The position numbers were made by a program, and so were the translations under genes. Below, piece after piece: positions 34,218 through 43,671 of a stretch of DNA of 64,000 nucleotides. Each line of letters starts with the position of its first letter. The stretch's first letter is position 1. This DNA comes from SAR202 cluster bacterium bin87 (GTDB lineage Bacteria > Chloroflexota > Dehalococcoidia > Lucifugimonadales > UBA3495). The DNA lies in the NCBI GenBank assembly GCA_002238825.1, contig MPNC01000011.1, positions 1-64,000 of the forward strand, written 5' to 3'. The notes beneath the pieces were generated by a model. The model did no database searches and was not told the DNA's origin. It saw only the letters and a program-made list of their open reading frames with translations.

Positions 34218-35375
34218 TCAGAAAAGTTCCCGGCTGGCGATGTCCGCGCCCTCGCGCATGGCCCGCAGCTTGAGCCAGACGATGCCGGCCTCCACGCGGT
34301 TGGAACCGGCGCTGGTGTCGAACCCGCAGTCGGTTCCGGCCAGAACCCGCGTAGGGTCGCCTCCGGCGGCGGCCACGGCCTGGTACAGGCGGTCGGCCAC
34401 CAGCCGGGGATGTTCCACATAATTGGTCTTGGTGTCGATGACGCCGGCGACAAGCAGCATCCCCTCGGGCAGCGGCAGGTCGCGGTACACGCGATGCTCG
34501 TGGGCATGCCGCGGGTTGGCCATCTCCATCACCAGGGCGCCGACGTTGGCCTCGTAGAGCAGGTCTACGATGTCCTCCAGTGGCACGTCGTACTGGTGCG
34601 GACCCTCGCTGTTCCCCCAGCACACGTGCAGGCGCACCCGGTCCCGGGGGATGTTGGCCAGCGCGTGGTTGATCGCGCGGATGTGCAGCGCCACGACGTC
34701 CCGGAAGGCCGACAGCGGTTGGTCCTGGTAGGAGATGTGCCGCTCCATGGCCAGGTCGGGGCAGTCCAGTTGCAGGGTCAGGCCACTGGCGACGATGATC
34801 TCGTATTCCTTCCGCAGTTCCTCGGCCAGGGCGAAGACGTAATCCTCATGACTGTCGTAGTAGCGATTGGCCAGGGTCAGGGCGACGATGCCCGGCGACG
34901 CGGCGGTCATGAAAAGGTCTTCGGGCTGGCCGTCGGCGGAACCCACCGCATCGAGGAATTCCCGGCACTCCCGTTCGACAAGGTCCAGCCGCTCGTAGGA
35001 CAGCGGGCCCACGCAGGTGGGAACGTCGCGCATCAGTTGCACCACGCGAGGTCGCGCCAACCCGGGGAATTCGTTCTGGTCCCGGTGGCCGCGACGGGTC
35101 CAGGAACCGCCGAATCCGGACATCCGCTGGGTGACGTAGGTGGAGAAGCTGACGCGGGACTGCTCGCCGTTGTTGATGACATCGACGCCGGCGTCCATCT
35201 GCGCGGCAACTACTCCGGCGGTGGCGTCGCGGGAAGCGGCATACAGAGCCTCCTCGTCCGCTGCCTCGCCCTGCGACAAGGAGCCAAGCATTGCCACCAG
35301 CCCTTCCGGGCGGGGCAGGCTGCCAGTGTGGGTGGTCAGGATGCGAGTTTCACTGCGTTTCATGGGCGGTTGCAC
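34218..35375 (-). CDS. Cobalamin-independent methionine-synthase-like (MetE C-domain) protein
   Basis: About 380-385 residues, matching the C-terminal catalytic barrel of MetE without the N-terminal domain. It opens ILTTHTGSLPRPEGL. The zinc site is formed by His and Cys in LHVCWGN, Glu in LVMEMANPRH and Cys in AGTDCGFDTS. Single-domain relatives include archaeal core methionine synthases and the epoxyalkane:coenzyme M transferase group. The alkyl acceptor is a thiol; the donor is unknown. It starts at MKRSETRIL (an alternative upstream ATG adds five residues). Confidence 0.85.
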   Translation of the reverse strand: MQPPMKRSETRILTTHTGSLPRPEGLVAMLGSLSQGEAADEEALYAASRDATAGVVAAQMDAGVDVINNGEQSRVSFSTYVTQRMSGFGGSWTRRGHRDQNEFPGLARPRVVQLMRDVPTCVGPLSYERLDLVERECREFLDAVGSADGQPEDLFMTAASPGIVALTLANRYYDSHEDYVFALAEELRKEYEIIVASGLTLQLDCPDLAMERHISYQDQPLSAFRDVVALHIRAINHALANIPRDRVRLHVCWGNSEGPHQYDVPLEDIVDLLYEANVGALVMEMANPRHAHEHRVYRDLPLPEGMLLVAGVIDTKTNYVEHPRLVADRLYQAVAAAGGDPTRVLAGTDCGFDTSAGSNRVEAGIVWLKLRAMREGADIASRELF

Positions 35376-35546
35376 CTCGGGTGGACGGATCCCTTGATGG
35401 CGTTCCCGACCACACGATGGGCCAGTCGGGACGATGACCGGGGCGGGTATGCGCGCCGAAACCCGGTCCGGATTCAGTTCCCGGATTCAGTTCATAGAAA
35501 TGGGCGCCGGGAACTGATTTGCCGCGAAACCGGCCCATTGCCCTTG

Positions 35547-35575
35547 TTGCTCAATCGGGCCACGGCGAATATTAT
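35547..35575 (+). promoter_or_regulatory. Candidate sigma-70 promoter for dodecin
   Basis: TTGCTC (35547-35552) and TATTAT (35570-35575) are separated by 17 bp in a short AT-rich patch, 62 bp before the dodecin start codon. The dodecin ATG has GGAGTGAG just upstream. Confidence 0.45.
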
Positions 35576-35637
35576 ACTTTGGCGCGATTACTGAAAGCGC
35601 GAAAACTACAAAACCCTCAAACATAACGGAGTGAGAA

Positions 35638-35871
35638 ATGGCAGTCGGAAGTACTTACAAAGTAGTCGAGCTGGTGGGATCCTCCAGCGCCAACATCCAG
35701 GAGGCCGTGGACGGCGCGATCGCTCGGGCGGCCCAAACGATCCGCAACCTGGACTGGTTCGAGGTGAAGGAAATCCGCGGCACCATCGCCGACGGAAAGG
35801 CCAACTGGTACCAGGTCAAGGTGGGCGTTGGGTTCCGCGTCGATGGCGGTGAAGACATCCGCGAAGACTAG
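35638..35871 (+). CDS. Dodecin, flavin-storage protein
   Basis: 77 residues, the typical dodecin size. The sequence VYKVVELVGSSS-type N-terminal strand, the single helix IQEAVDGAIARAAQTIRNLDW and two long strands (VKEIRGTIAD, YQVKVGVGFRV) match the family. The Trp in LDWFEV and the Q in WYQVKV correspond to the flavin-stacking and flavin-contact positions. It forms a hollow dodecamer that stores FMN, FAD or riboflavin. Monocistronic, with a promoter upstream and a hairpin downstream. It is plausible support for the many flavoenzymes in this genome. Confidence 0.93.
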   Translation: MAVGSTYKVVELVGSSSANIQEAVDGAIARAAQTIRNLDWFEVKEIRGTIADGKANWYQVKVGVGFRVDGGEDIRED

Positions 35872-35899
35872 GTTCACCCTGTTTCCCTTGTTGGATACG

Positions 35900-35926
35900 G
35901 CGCCCGTCACCATCAGTGGCGGGCGC
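35900..35926 (+). terminator. GC-rich hairpin after dodecin
   Basis: GCGCCCGTCAC and GTGGCGGGCGC pair with one G-T mismatch around a 5-nt loop, 29 bp after the dodecin stop. No T tract follows (GCATTAGG), so termination efficiency is uncertain. Confidence 0.5.
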
Positions 35927-36086
35927 GCATTAGGCTTGCGGGTGACGCCCAGCCCGGGAGCGCTGACGGCCGGGTTCAAAGCGTTACCCGATCCGACCAG
36001 CGATTCGTCCCATCGGTCAGAAACCACGCTGATGGATAAACTGCCCTGCCGCGGGTAATATCGCGAGCCACCGTTGCCACCGGACC

Positions 36087-38069
36087 ATGCTCTACGCATC
36101 CGACATCAGCAAGGCCTATTCCGAACGAACCCTGTTCGGCGGGCTGAACCTCTCCATGGCGGCCGGCGACCGGATCGCGCTGATTGGCGCCAACGGTTCG
36201 GGGAAGACGACGCTCCTCGACATTCTCGCCGGCGAGACCCTGCCGGATTCCGGCTCCATCTCCGGGCGTCGCAGCACTACGGTGGGATACCTCAAGCAGG
36301 AGCCGGGCTCATTCGCGGGCCGGTCGTTGCTCGAGGAGGTACTGAACGCCGACTGGGAAGTGGTCGATCTGTCCGGCCGGATTGCCGACGCCCGGGATGC
36401 CTTGTCCTCGACCACCGATCCGGCGGAGCAGCGCGAACTGATGGATCGCCTCGCTCGGCTGGACGAGGAACTGGAAGCCGCCGGCGGCGCCGACCGCGAC
36501 CACGAGGCGAAGGCAATCCTGTCCGGCCTGGGCTTCAAGGATAGCGACTTCTCGCGCGGCATGCTGGAGTTCAGCGGCGGCTGGATCATGCGGGCCGAGC
36601 TCGCTCGCCTGCTGTTCCGGAACCCGGACGTTCTCCTGCTGGACGAGCCCACGAACCACCTGGACCTTGAAGCCAACCTGTGGTTCGAGAAATACCTCTC
36701 TTCTTTTACCGGCGGGGTCGTCATAACGTCCCACGACCGTGCCTTCCTGAACCAGGTTGCCACCCGGATACTCGCCATCGAGCCGGGGGAAGTGGTGCAT
36801 CATCACGGCAACTATGACGATTACCTGCTCGCCCGGGAACGCGCGCTGGAAGTCAAGCAGGCCGCCGCAGCCCGCCAGGAGCGCGAGATACAGCGGCAGA
36901 TGCGCTTCGTCGAGCGGTTCCGCTACAAGGCGACCAAGGCGCGGCAGGTGCAAAGCCGCCTGAAGCAGCTGGAAAAGATAGACATCATCGAACTGCCGCG
37001 GGCGACCCGCAAGGTCAACTACTCGTTCCCGGAACCTCCGCGCAGCGGCTCCGACATCATCCGGCTGGACCGCGTGGACAAGTCCTACGGCGACAACGTG
37101 GTGTATAGCGGTCTGAACCTGACGCTGGAGCGCGGGGATCGTGTTGCACTGGTCGGCCCGAACGGCGCCGGCAAGTCGACGCTGCTGAAGATTCTTGCCG
37201 GCGTGCTGCCCATTGAGAAGGGGGAACGCAGGCTCGGCCACAACGTGGTCACCGCCTACTACGCCCAGCACGTCCTGGACCTGCTGCACCCGGATAACAC
37301 CGCGCTGGAAGAATTGCAGGAGGCCGCGCCGTCAGAATCTGAGCAGAGCCTGCGCACCATCCTGGGCGGTTTTTTGTTCAGCGGTGACGACATTCTCAAG
37401 CCGATCTCCGTGCTGTCCGGCGGTGAAAAGGCCCGGATGGCGCTGGCCAAGTTGCTCCTGCAGCCCAGCAATTTCCTGCTGATGGACGAGCCGACCAACC
37501 ACCTGGACATCACCTCCCGTGAGATCCTGGCCGACGCGCTCGGCGACTACCAGGGCTCCATCTGCCTGGTGACCCATGACCGCACCCTGATCCGGCAGGT
37601 GGCCAACAAGATCATCGAGATCGACGGGGGACTGCCCCGGGTGTATCCCGGCGACTACGACGGGTATCTGTATCGCAAGCAGCAGGAGGCGGAGGCGAAA
37701 CCCGCGTCCCCGGCTGACGACTCAAACCCTGGCAGCACTCCAGAAAAAGCCTCAACCAGGGGCAGGTCGCGACGACCCCTCAGCGCGAGAGAAGAAGAGG
37801 AGCGTGCCCTGAGCCGAAAGGCCCGTCAATTGGCGTCCCGCATCGACGAGATTGGCGCGGCCATCACCGAGCGCGAAGCCGTTACGTCGGAGCTGGAAGC
37901 GATGTTCGCCAACCCCGAGCAATTCGACGACCGGAGCCAGTTGGAAGATACCGGTCAGCGGTACCAGATGCTCAAGGAAGAGGAGCAGTCGCTGTGGGAC
38001 GAATGGGAGCGACTGTCCCTGGAAGCTGAGGACGTGGACCGGACGCTGGTGGCCCTCAAAGGCAGCTGA
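36087..38069 (+). CDS. ABC-F family ATPase (Uup-like)
   Basis: 660 residues with two ABC domains and no membrane segments. The first Walker A is GANGSGKTT (34-42), with signature FSGGW and Walker [15 protein letters not shown] linker rich in Arg/Lys ([27 protein letters not shown]) interacts with the ribosome in known family members. The second Walker A is GPNGAGKST, with signature [16 protein letters not shown] and [12 protein letters not shown]. Residues about 540-660 form a C-terminal charged coiled coil as in Uup. It is probably a translation or ribosome-rescue factor, or a Uup-like factor acting at DNA junctions. The start ATG at 36087 follows CACCGGACC without a strong Shine-Dalgarno. 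Confidence 0.93.
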   Translation: MLYASDISKAYSERTLFGGLNLSMAAGDRIALIGANGSGKTTLLDILAGETLPDSGSISGRRSTTVGYLKQEPGSFAGRSLLEEVLNADWEVVDLSGRIADARDALSSTTDPAEQRELMDRLARLDEELEAAGGADRDHEAKAILSGLGFKDSDFSRGMLEFSGGWIMRAELARLLFRNPDVLLLDEPTNHLDLEANLWFEKYLSSFTGGVVITSHDRAFLNQVATRILAIEPGEVVHHHGNYDDYLLARERALEVKQAAAARQEREIQRQMRFVERFRYKATKARQVQSRLKQLEKIDIIELPRATRKVNYSFPEPPRSGSDIIRLDRVDKSYGDNVVYSGLNLTLERGDRVALVGPNGAGKSTLLKILAGVLPIEKGERRLGHNVVTAYYAQHVLDLLHPDNTALEELQEAAPSESEQSLRTILGGFLFSGDDILKPISVLSGGEKARMALAKLLLQPSNFLLMDEPTNHLDITSREILADALGDYQGSICLVTHDRTLIRQVANKIIEIDGGLPRVYPGDYDGYLYRKQQEAEAKPASPADDSNPGSTPEKASTRGRSRRPLSAREEEERALSRKARQLASRIDEIGAAITEREAVTSELEAMFANPEQFDDRSQLEDTGQRYQMLKEEEQSLWDEWERLSLEAEDVDRTLVALKGS

Positions 38070-38157
38070 CGGCAGGGCTATCGTCGAGAGCCAAACCGTC
38101 CGTGCACGGCCCGGTGTGTCCTTGACCGCGGGCGTGACTTGACCGGCAGAGGCAGGA

Positions 38158-38979
38158 CTACGCGTCCCCTGGAGACCAGATCCAGTACCGGGAGACCGCG
38201 CCGGCGTCCACGCGCAGGTCGAAACCGGTGATCATTTCCGCGTCGTCCGACGCCAGGAATACCGCAGCCTTGCCGTAGTGCGAGGGGCTGGGGAGCCTGA
38301 GCAGGGGCGCGCCTCGGCTGGCGTCGGGCAGGAGTCCCGCCGCGCGCTGTCCCAGGCGGGGACCCGGCCAGTCCACATCCCATCTTTGGGCCCGCTCCCG
38401 TCCTTCCGACGAGTCGGTGGCGGTTGGGGTCAGGCTGTTGACCCGGATGCCGTATGCGGACAACTCCATGGCCACCGAGCGGGTGAAGTTGAGCATTCCG
38501 CCCTTGGCCGTGCCATAGCCCACGTTGCCCGGCTCGCCCTGGTGCCCGGCGGTGGAAATGATGTTAATGATGTTGCCCTTGCGTTCCTGCTGGATCATCT
38601 GGTGGGCGACGTGTTTGGTGAACAGGAACGCGCCGGTGAGGATGATGTCGGTCTGGCGTCGCCACTCGTCCAGCGGCATGTTCAGCACGCCCTTGAAGTT
38701 GAACTGGGCCGCGCCGTTCACCAGGATGTCGATACCGCCGAACTGCTCGGTTGCCCGGGCAATGGCGGCGAGCGCCTGCTCCTCGTTGGTCACGTCGCAG
38801 GCCACGCCGATGGCTTCGTGGCCCTCGGCGACGATGGCTGCGGCGCACTTCTGAGCCATCTCCTCGCGGATATCGACGCAGACGAGGTTGGCACCCTCGC
38901 GAGCCAACTCCTCGGCGATGCCGCCCATGATGTTGGGACTGGTACCGGTCACCAGCGCCGTTTTGCCTTCGAGTTTCAA
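38158..38979 (-). CDS. SDR-family oxidoreductase (1)
   Basis: About 273 residues from TTG 38979 (LKLEGKTALVTGT), chosen because AGAGG lies 7 bp upstream; the ATG at 39021 would add 14 residues and starts right at a dispersed repeat. It has the Rossmann motif VTGTSPNIMGG (a variant of TGxxxGxG with an insertion), NNAG replaced by NGAA (VNGAAQF), the catalytic Ser in IINIISTAG and Y-G-T-A-K with Tyr and Lys. The C-terminus is unusual: an Arg/Gly/Pro-rich stretch (RERAQRWDVDWPGPRLGQRA) lies between the active site and the last helices. It is probably an NAD(P)-dependent dehydrogenase in the adjacent ring-hydroxylation cluster. Confidence 0.85.
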   Translation of the reverse strand: MKLEGKTALVTGTSPNIMGGIAEELAREGANLVCVDIREEMAQKCAAAIVAEGHEAIGVACDVTNEEQALAAIARATEQFGGIDILVNGAAQFNFKGVLNMPLDEWRRQTDIILTGAFLFTKHVAHQMIQQERKGNIINIISTAGHQGEPGNVGYGTAKGGMLNFTRSVAMELSAYGIRVNSLTPTATDSSEGRERAQRWDVDWPGPRLGQRAAGLLPDASRGAPLLRLPSPSHYGKAAVFLASDDAEMITGFDLRVDAGAVSRYWIWSPGDA

Positions 38980-39021
38980 ACGTCGACCTCTACCGCGTGG
39001 AATGAAGATGGCTACGGCCAT

Positions 39022-39075
39022 CTGTCGGAATCAGGATTACGTTTCCCCAATCTTGGCAATCCTGATTCTGACGAA
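39022..39075. repeat. GAATCAGGATT inverted repeat (copy 2)
   Basis: TCGGAATCAGGATT and AATCCTGATTCTGA are near-perfect arms around 19 bp. Shorter relative of the element at 12754. Confidence 0.7.
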
Positions 39076-39088
39076 ATCGCCCGCAGGC

Positions 39089-39583
39089 TCAGAAGATTAT
39101 GCTGACCGCGCCGTGCCAGGACAGGGCTTCCATATCCAGCACCGCCCGGCGGTGCGCGATTTTGAAATCTTTGCCATCGCGCCGCAGGACGTAATCGACG
39201 CTGCCGACGTAGGGCGCGCCCTCGCCGGCGCGGAACCGGTACACCAGCACGTTGGAGTTCACTGATAGCTCGCCATTGCCGGTTTCCCTCACGCGCACGT
39301 TGGAGATGAACCGGCGGGTGCGCGACCACGGGTACTCGCGGTGAGCATGGCGGCTGTTCAACCGCACCGCGCGGGCGCGCAGACGCGTGATGTCGTCGTC
39401 GATGAAAACCAGATCGCGCTTGGGGTCTCCATCCGGCAGGTCGGTTGTGGGCACCACGTAGCGGGCGTCCTCGGTGAACAGGTCCACCCAGTCATCCAGG
39501 AGCCAGTCGTCCAGGAGAGCCGCTTCGCGGAACAGGAAATCCTCCACCTGCTCGCGCAAAGTGGGTTGGTTGGTGGTGGTCAT
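39089..39583 (-). CDS. Ring-hydroxylating dioxygenase beta (small) subunit
   Basis: 164 residues with the SnoaL/NTF2-like fold of dioxygenase beta subunits: EQVEDFLFREAALLDDWLLDDWVDLFTEDARYVVP at the N-terminus (quoted here only as the region 9-43), then RRFISNVRVRETG and a final KIAHRRAVLDM. Structural rather than catalytic, it supports the alpha subunit trimer. It lies 22 bp downstream of the alpha gene on the same strand, so co-expression is near certain. Confidence 0.9.
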   Translation of the reverse strand: MTTTNQPTLREQVEDFLFREAALLDDWLLDDWVDLFTEDARYVVPTTDLPDGDPKRDLVFIDDDITRLRARAVRLNSRHAHREYPWSRTRRFISNVRVRETGNGELSVNSNVLVYRFRAGEGAPYVGSVDYVLRRDGKDFKIAHRRAVLDMEALSWHGAVSIIF

Positions 39584-39605
39584 GGTTCACCTGATGGCGC
39601 GAAGG

Positions 39606-40928
39606 TCAGTCATCTGCCAGGACCAGCGCGGCTTCGGTTTCCTCGACGGGAGCGTCCTGCACGTTGGTGTGGCTCAGGCCCTGCATGTTGGCGTGCCATT
39701 GCCGCCAGAACCCGCGCATCTGGAGTTCGTCGGTGGATTTTGCCGGGCGGAGCATGCCCCGAGAGATGTCGGACCACTGGGTTTCGGTGGCGCGGAATCC
39801 GATCTGGCAGGACTCCAGGGCTTCCACGTCGTCGGGCGTGGCGAAGCCGCCGGGGCCCAGGAAGGTCAGGAAACTGTCCAGGCGGGTGGCCAGCATCGAC
39901 TCCGATTCCTCGCGCGGCGCCAGGTGCCAGGCGGTGACCTCCATGTTGTCAGGGGCCAGGGGTTCGAAGTACCGGACGGTGATGGCCATGATGTCGTTGA
40001 TCACCAGGTTGGGATAGATGATCAGGTTGCGGGAGGTATCGGCCATGCGGAAGGTGCGCTCTTCGCCGTACTTGTCCACCAGCCGCTGGCGGACCCGCGC
40101 GATGGGCTCCCTGGCCTCCTCGCCGAACAGCGGGTGCCAGTGGGCGATGGGCCGGCCGCTGCGCACCGGCGACTCGATCACGCAGTGGCCGTTGCCCAGG
40201 GCTCTCGCCTTGCCGACGATGCGCGATGACGCCGTTTGGCCGCTGTCGTCGGAGCCCAGGCCGCTGATGTAGTCCAGGTAGGTCTGGTGCGTGGGGACGA
40301 GGTGGTAGCCGTCGAGGCTGTTTTCGACCAAGAGCTTCCAGTTGGCCTTCATGGTGTACTTGTTGGAGCCGGCGACCATCCGCATTCCTTCCTCGGCTTG
40401 ATCCACGATCAGGTCGAGGTACTCGCGGGCGCCGGCCAGATAGGTCACCAGGTCTTCGGCGTAGGGGTTGAAGTTGACGAAGTAGAAGCCGCGGTAACTT
40501 TCCACCCGCGGCGGCTCCTTCAGGCCAAGCTCGTCCCGGTCGAAGTTGGGACCGTAGGCTTCCTGGTCGGGCACGCCGATCAGCTCGCCGTTGGTGTTGA
40601 AGGACCACGCGTGGTAGAAGCACTGCAGCACATCGGTGTTCCCGGCGTCGCGTCGGCAGATCAGCGCGCCCCGATGCGGACAGGAGTTGAGGAACACGCG
40701 TACCTGACCGTCCCGGCCTCGGGCGAAGAACAGCGGTCGTCCCGCCACCGTGCGGCGCCGGTAGTCTCCGGGGTTCTCAACCTCCGACTCGTGGCCCAGG
40801 TAAATCCAGCAACGGCTGAAGATCTGCTCGCGTTCCCGCTGGAACAGGTCGTCGGAGGTCATGGATGACCGGTGCACCCGGAAGATGCCGCGCTGCCGGT
40901 CGTCGATGATCAGGTCTTTGATCTCCAT
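39606..40928 (-). CDS. Rieske ring-hydroxylating dioxygenase alpha subunit
   Basis: 440 residues from the ATG at 40928 (MEIKDLIIDD), which has GGGGTGAAC upstream. The Rieske 2Fe-2S site is C-P-H (NSCPHRGAL) and C-x2-H (CFYHAW). The mononuclear iron site has DGYHLVPTHQTYLDYI, with two His and a distal Asp. The family includes benzoate, salicylate, biphenyl and carnitine-type oxygenases. The substrate is unknown but should be an aromatic or N-methyl compound. No ferredoxin or reductase gene is adjacent. Flanking genes are an SDR downstream of the beta gene and, upstream, another SDR and an HpaB-type hydroxylase. Confidence 0.93.
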   Translation of the reverse strand: MEIKDLIIDDRQRGIFRVHRSSMTSDDLFQREREQIFSRCWIYLGHESEVENPGDYRRRTVAGRPLFFARGRDGQVRVFLNSCPHRGALICRRDAGNTDVLQCFYHAWSFNTNGELIGVPDQEAYGPNFDRDELGLKEPPRVESYRGFYFVNFNPYAEDLVTYLAGAREYLDLIVDQAEEGMRMVAGSNKYTMKANWKLLVENSLDGYHLVPTHQTYLDYISGLGSDDSGQTASSRIVGKARALGNGHCVIESPVRSGRPIAHWHPLFGEEAREPIARVRQRLVDKYGEERTFRMADTSRNLIIYPNLVINDIMAITVRYFEPLAPDNMEVTAWHLAPREESESMLATRLDSFLTFLGPGGFATPDDVEALESCQIGFRATETQWSDISRGMLRPAKSTDELQMRGFWRQWHANMQGLSHTNVQDAPVEETEAALVLADD

Positions 40929-41045
40929 AAGTTCACCCCTATCCCCAGCGTTGCTTCGAAGGTGGTGCAAGCCTAGAGTCGTAGCACCAGCCTGTCAACA
41001 AGCGGTTCAGGCTCGCGCGTGCACATTTTACCGAAGAGGGACAAC

Positions 41046-41218
41046 TTGCATGGATACACAGGATGAATGGGATGGAATAGGGCCGATGAGAGGGACTCGT
41101 TAGCTAATTGAGCATCCCATTTGACCCTATTGTTCGCTCCTTCTATTCACTTTCGTTCCGGGCTGATGTAGAGCATCTCATCAATTCGATCATGTCCATC
41201 CTGTGCATCCATGCAAAC
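41046..41218. repeat. GCATGGATACACAGGATG inverted repeat (copy 1)
   Basis: The left arm TTGCATGGATACACAGGATG and right arm CATCCTGTGCATCCATGCAA bracket a variable middle; total about 173 bp. A second copy of about 100 bp lies at 44205, and a lone left arm at 42047. Similar GGATACACAGGAT repeats are widespread in bacterial genomes. Confidence 0.7.
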
Positions 41219-41222
41219 TTCC

Positions 41223-41984
41223 CTAAACGCCTGGCCCCCAGGTTGTGCCGAAGTCGAACCGCGATGCCAACTGGCCGGTGAAGGTGCTCGCGTCCTGCAG
41301 GGCCAGGTAGACGGCGAGCGGGCCAATCGCGCTGGGGTCGACGCGTTCGTGCCAGTCGCGCTGCGTCCACGGGATTGCCGCCGAGCCTTCGCTGCGCAGG
41401 CCGCCGGGGCTCAGGATGTTGACGGCGATGTTGTAATCGCGCACCTCGTCGGCCAGGCAGTAGCTGAACATGTGCACCGCCGCCTTGCTGGCGCTGTAGA
41501 GGACGCCGCCGCCCTGGTTGGGGTCGGTGGCCATCCGGGAACCGATGTTGATGATGCTGCCCCGCCGCTGCTCCATCATGGTCGGGAGCGCCGCCCGGCT
41601 GCACAGGTACGGGCCGTTCACGTTGACCCGCATCAACTGTTCCCAGCGCGGGACGTCGATATCCATGATCGTCTCGCCCAGCACCATGGCGCCGGCGTTG
41701 TTGAACAGCGCGTCGATCCTGCCGTAGCGCTCCACCGCCTGCCGTACCATCTCGTTGACCTGCGCCGCGTCGGTTACGTCGCAGTCCACGGCCAGCACGT
41801 CGCCGCCCGCAGTCTGGATGTCGTTGGCGGTCTCCTCCAGCGTGCCGGCCAGACCTGTGGGTGATTGGCCGCGGGCCGAGATGACCACGCTGGCGCCTTC
41901 CTCGGCGTACGCTTTGGCTATGGCCCGTCCCAGGCCCCGGCTGGCGCCGGTGACGATCGCGACCATTCCGTCCATCTGACCCAT
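41223..41984 (-). CDS. SDR-family oxidoreductase (2)
   Basis: 253 residues, classical SDR. The cofactor motif is VTGASRGLGRAIA (TGxxxGxG) at about 12-24, followed by NNAGAM, the catalytic Ser in IINIGSR and YSASK with Tyr and Lys. The Arg after the first helix could favour NADPH. The start MGQMDGMVAI has an alternative at the second Met. It probably oxidises a diol or alcohol intermediate of the neighbouring ring-hydroxylation pathway (inference from context). Confidence 0.92.
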   Translation of the reverse strand: MGQMDGMVAIVTGASRGLGRAIAKAYAEEGASVVISARGQSPTGLAGTLEETANDIQTAGGDVLAVDCDVTDAAQVNEMVRQAVERYGRIDALFNNAGAMVLGETIMDIDVPRWEQLMRVNVNGPYLCSRAALPTMMEQRRGSIINIGSRMATDPNQGGGVLYSASKAAVHMFSYCLADEVRDYNIAVNILSPGGLRSEGSAAIPWTQRDWHERVDPSAIGPLAVYLALQDASTFTGQLASRFDFGTTWGPGV

Positions 41985-42046
41985 AGTTGACCTGCCTGTA
42001 CGATTTCGACGACGCGTAACTGCTGATCCGGTCGCCGCGCTAACTC

Positions 42047-42076
42047 CGCATGGATCAACAGGATGAATGAGATTAG
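42047..42076 (+). repeat. Lone GCATGGAT...CAGGATG arm
   Basis: GCATGGATCAACAGGATGAATGAGATTAG is a single arm of the repeat seen at 41046 and 44205, without an opposing arm. It overlaps the last codons of the HpaB-like gene. Confidence 0.45.
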
Positions 42077-43578
42077 GGATTCGATGCTTCCGGGTTCACC
42101 TGAGGCATGCGCCGGGGCACGGCCGGCACGCCCTGGAGGCTGGACAGGTCCATTGATGGCAGGTCCACCTGGACCAGATCGTGCACGCCGTTGGCCAGCT
42201 CGTTGTAGCCGTCGAACCAGGCCGCCAATTGGCGGCGCCACGACTCCAGACCGCCGCTGGCGTGGAGTTCGAAGGCTGCCTCGCGTCCGTCCAGACCGGA
42301 GGACACCTGGTCCCAGGCCAGCTGCAGCAGCGCCGCCCGTTGCATGGCAGTGTAGCCGCCGCCTCCGAAGGCGTCCTCCAGCTCGGCGGCCATCGCGGTG
42401 TCGGCGAAGTCGGTGTCGGCGGGCGCGTTGATCAGTGACGAGCCGGGCAGGCCGCGCAGGATTTCGCCCATGCGCTGGCGGACCTTGAGGGTGTTGACAC
42501 CGGCGGCGGCCACGTGGATCTGGTTTGCCAGGGGATGCCCGCTCACGGACGTTTCCTGATCCAGTTCGGCCGCCCTCATGCAGGTGCGGGAGGTCTGGAC
42601 GTTGACGGCCATCTCGACCAACTGCTCGATGGTCTGCGGGTTGTCCTTGAGGCCCATGATTTCGGCCAGGGCCAGGCCGAGGCCGAGGCTCAGTTCCGCC
42701 TTGGCCAGCCAGCCGTAGCTGTGGTGCCAGAGCATCCAGCACACCAGCGACTGTTTCCGGTTGCGGTCCGGGGCCTCGCCGGTGAAAACGCGATTTCGGG
42801 GGATGAAAACGTCTTCCATCCAGACCATGGAGTCCAGCTCGTCAAACCGCCCGCTGAGCGGCGACATGAACAGATTCTTGTGCCGCGCGGCGGCTCGGCG
42901 CGAGACCACCCGCAGGCCGGGCGCGTTCACCGGCACGATGAACCAGAGGTGCCGGCCGCTGCCCGCCGGCATGTCGTTTCGGGTGGATACCAGCAGGTCC
43001 TCCGCGAAGGGCGTGCTGGTGTGCATCTGGATCTTGCCGCTTACGACGATGCCGTCGGCGGTTTCGCTGACCAGCTTGAGCGCCGCGCGTTCGCTCTCAT
43101 CAGGACGGAGGCGGGTGCCGATCAGCGGCCCGCCGCCGGCGTAGGTGACAAACCGGCCGGTGTCGGACACATACGCCAGGTACTCCTCCGCCTTGGCAAC
43201 GTCCTCGGAGGAATTGTCCAGCCGCTTCATCACGTTCTGCAAGCCGAGGGAGATGAGCTCGCCGTAGCCCGGCGTATGGGTCATGTTCCCGCCGGTGATG
43301 AAATGGACGGCGCTGATTTCCTTTCCGAGGCGCATCAGATCGTCGGGCGTATTTGGCGGAGTCATCGCGACCGAACGCCGCTGGCCGTTGCCGTCGGGCG
43401 GGGTCAGCAGGATATCCTGCCAGTCGGGGTCGAAGTGGCGGTCGTACCAGGCCACGTACTCGTCCACCATGGCGGCCGTGGCCGGGTGGGTCGTGACGTC
43501 CTCAACGCGACCCTCGCCCAGGACCCAGACGTCGCGCCCGTCGCGCAGGCTCTCTTTGTAGTCAGCCCCTGTCCGCAT
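42073..43578 (-). CDS. 4-hydroxyphenylacetate 3-monooxygenase (HpaB) family protein
   Basis: 501 residues of the HpaB/PvcC family of FADH2-dependent aromatic hydroxylases. Recognisable blocks are the N-terminal MRTGADYKESLRDGRDVWVLGEGR, AVHFITGGNMTHTPGYGE, LIGTRLRPDESERAALKLV, VSGKIQMHTSTPFAEDLLVS, MVWMEDVFIPRNRVF and FGGGGYTAMQR. It needs reduced flavin supplied by a separate reductase (HpaC), which is not in this window. Related members are also 4-hydroxybutyryl-CoA dehydratases, but the Fe-S Cys/His ligands of that group are not evident. It probably hydroxylates a phenolic substrate in the surrounding catabolic cluster. Confidence 0.9.
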   Translation of the reverse strand: MRTGADYKESLRDGRDVWVLGEGRVEDVTTHPATAAMVDEYVAWYDRHFDPDWQDILLTPPDGNGQRRSVAMTPPNTPDDLMRLGKEISAVHFITGGNMTHTPGYGELISLGLQNVMKRLDNSSEDVAKAEEYLAYVSDTGRFVTYAGGGPLIGTRLRPDESERAALKLVSETADGIVVSGKIQMHTSTPFAEDLLVSTRNDMPAGSGRHLWFIVPVNAPGLRVVSRRAAARHKNLFMSPLSGRFDELDSMVWMEDVFIPRNRVFTGEAPDRNRKQSLVCWMLWHHSYGWLAKAELSLGLGLALAEIMGLKDNPQTIEQLVEMAVNVQTSRTCMRAAELDQETSVSGHPLANQIHVAAAGVNTLKVRQRMGEILRGLPGSSLINAPADTDFADTAMAAELEDAFGGGGYTAMQRAALLQLAWDQVSSGLDGREAAFELHASGGLESWRRQLAAWFDGYNELANGVHDLVQVDLPSMDLSSLQGVPAVPRRMPQVNPEASNP

Positions 43579-43671
43579 GTCTCACCTTCTCCCGATGGCG
43601 CAAATCCGATCGGCGACTTTTGCCCTGGATCGTTGCAACTGCTCTATGTTTGCGTCCGGCTGTGGATCTGC

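Noticed and set aside
42073-43578. 4-hydroxybutyryl-CoA dehydratase
   Set aside because: Same superfamily as HpaB, but the Cys/His Fe-S ligands expected for the dehydratase are not apparent.
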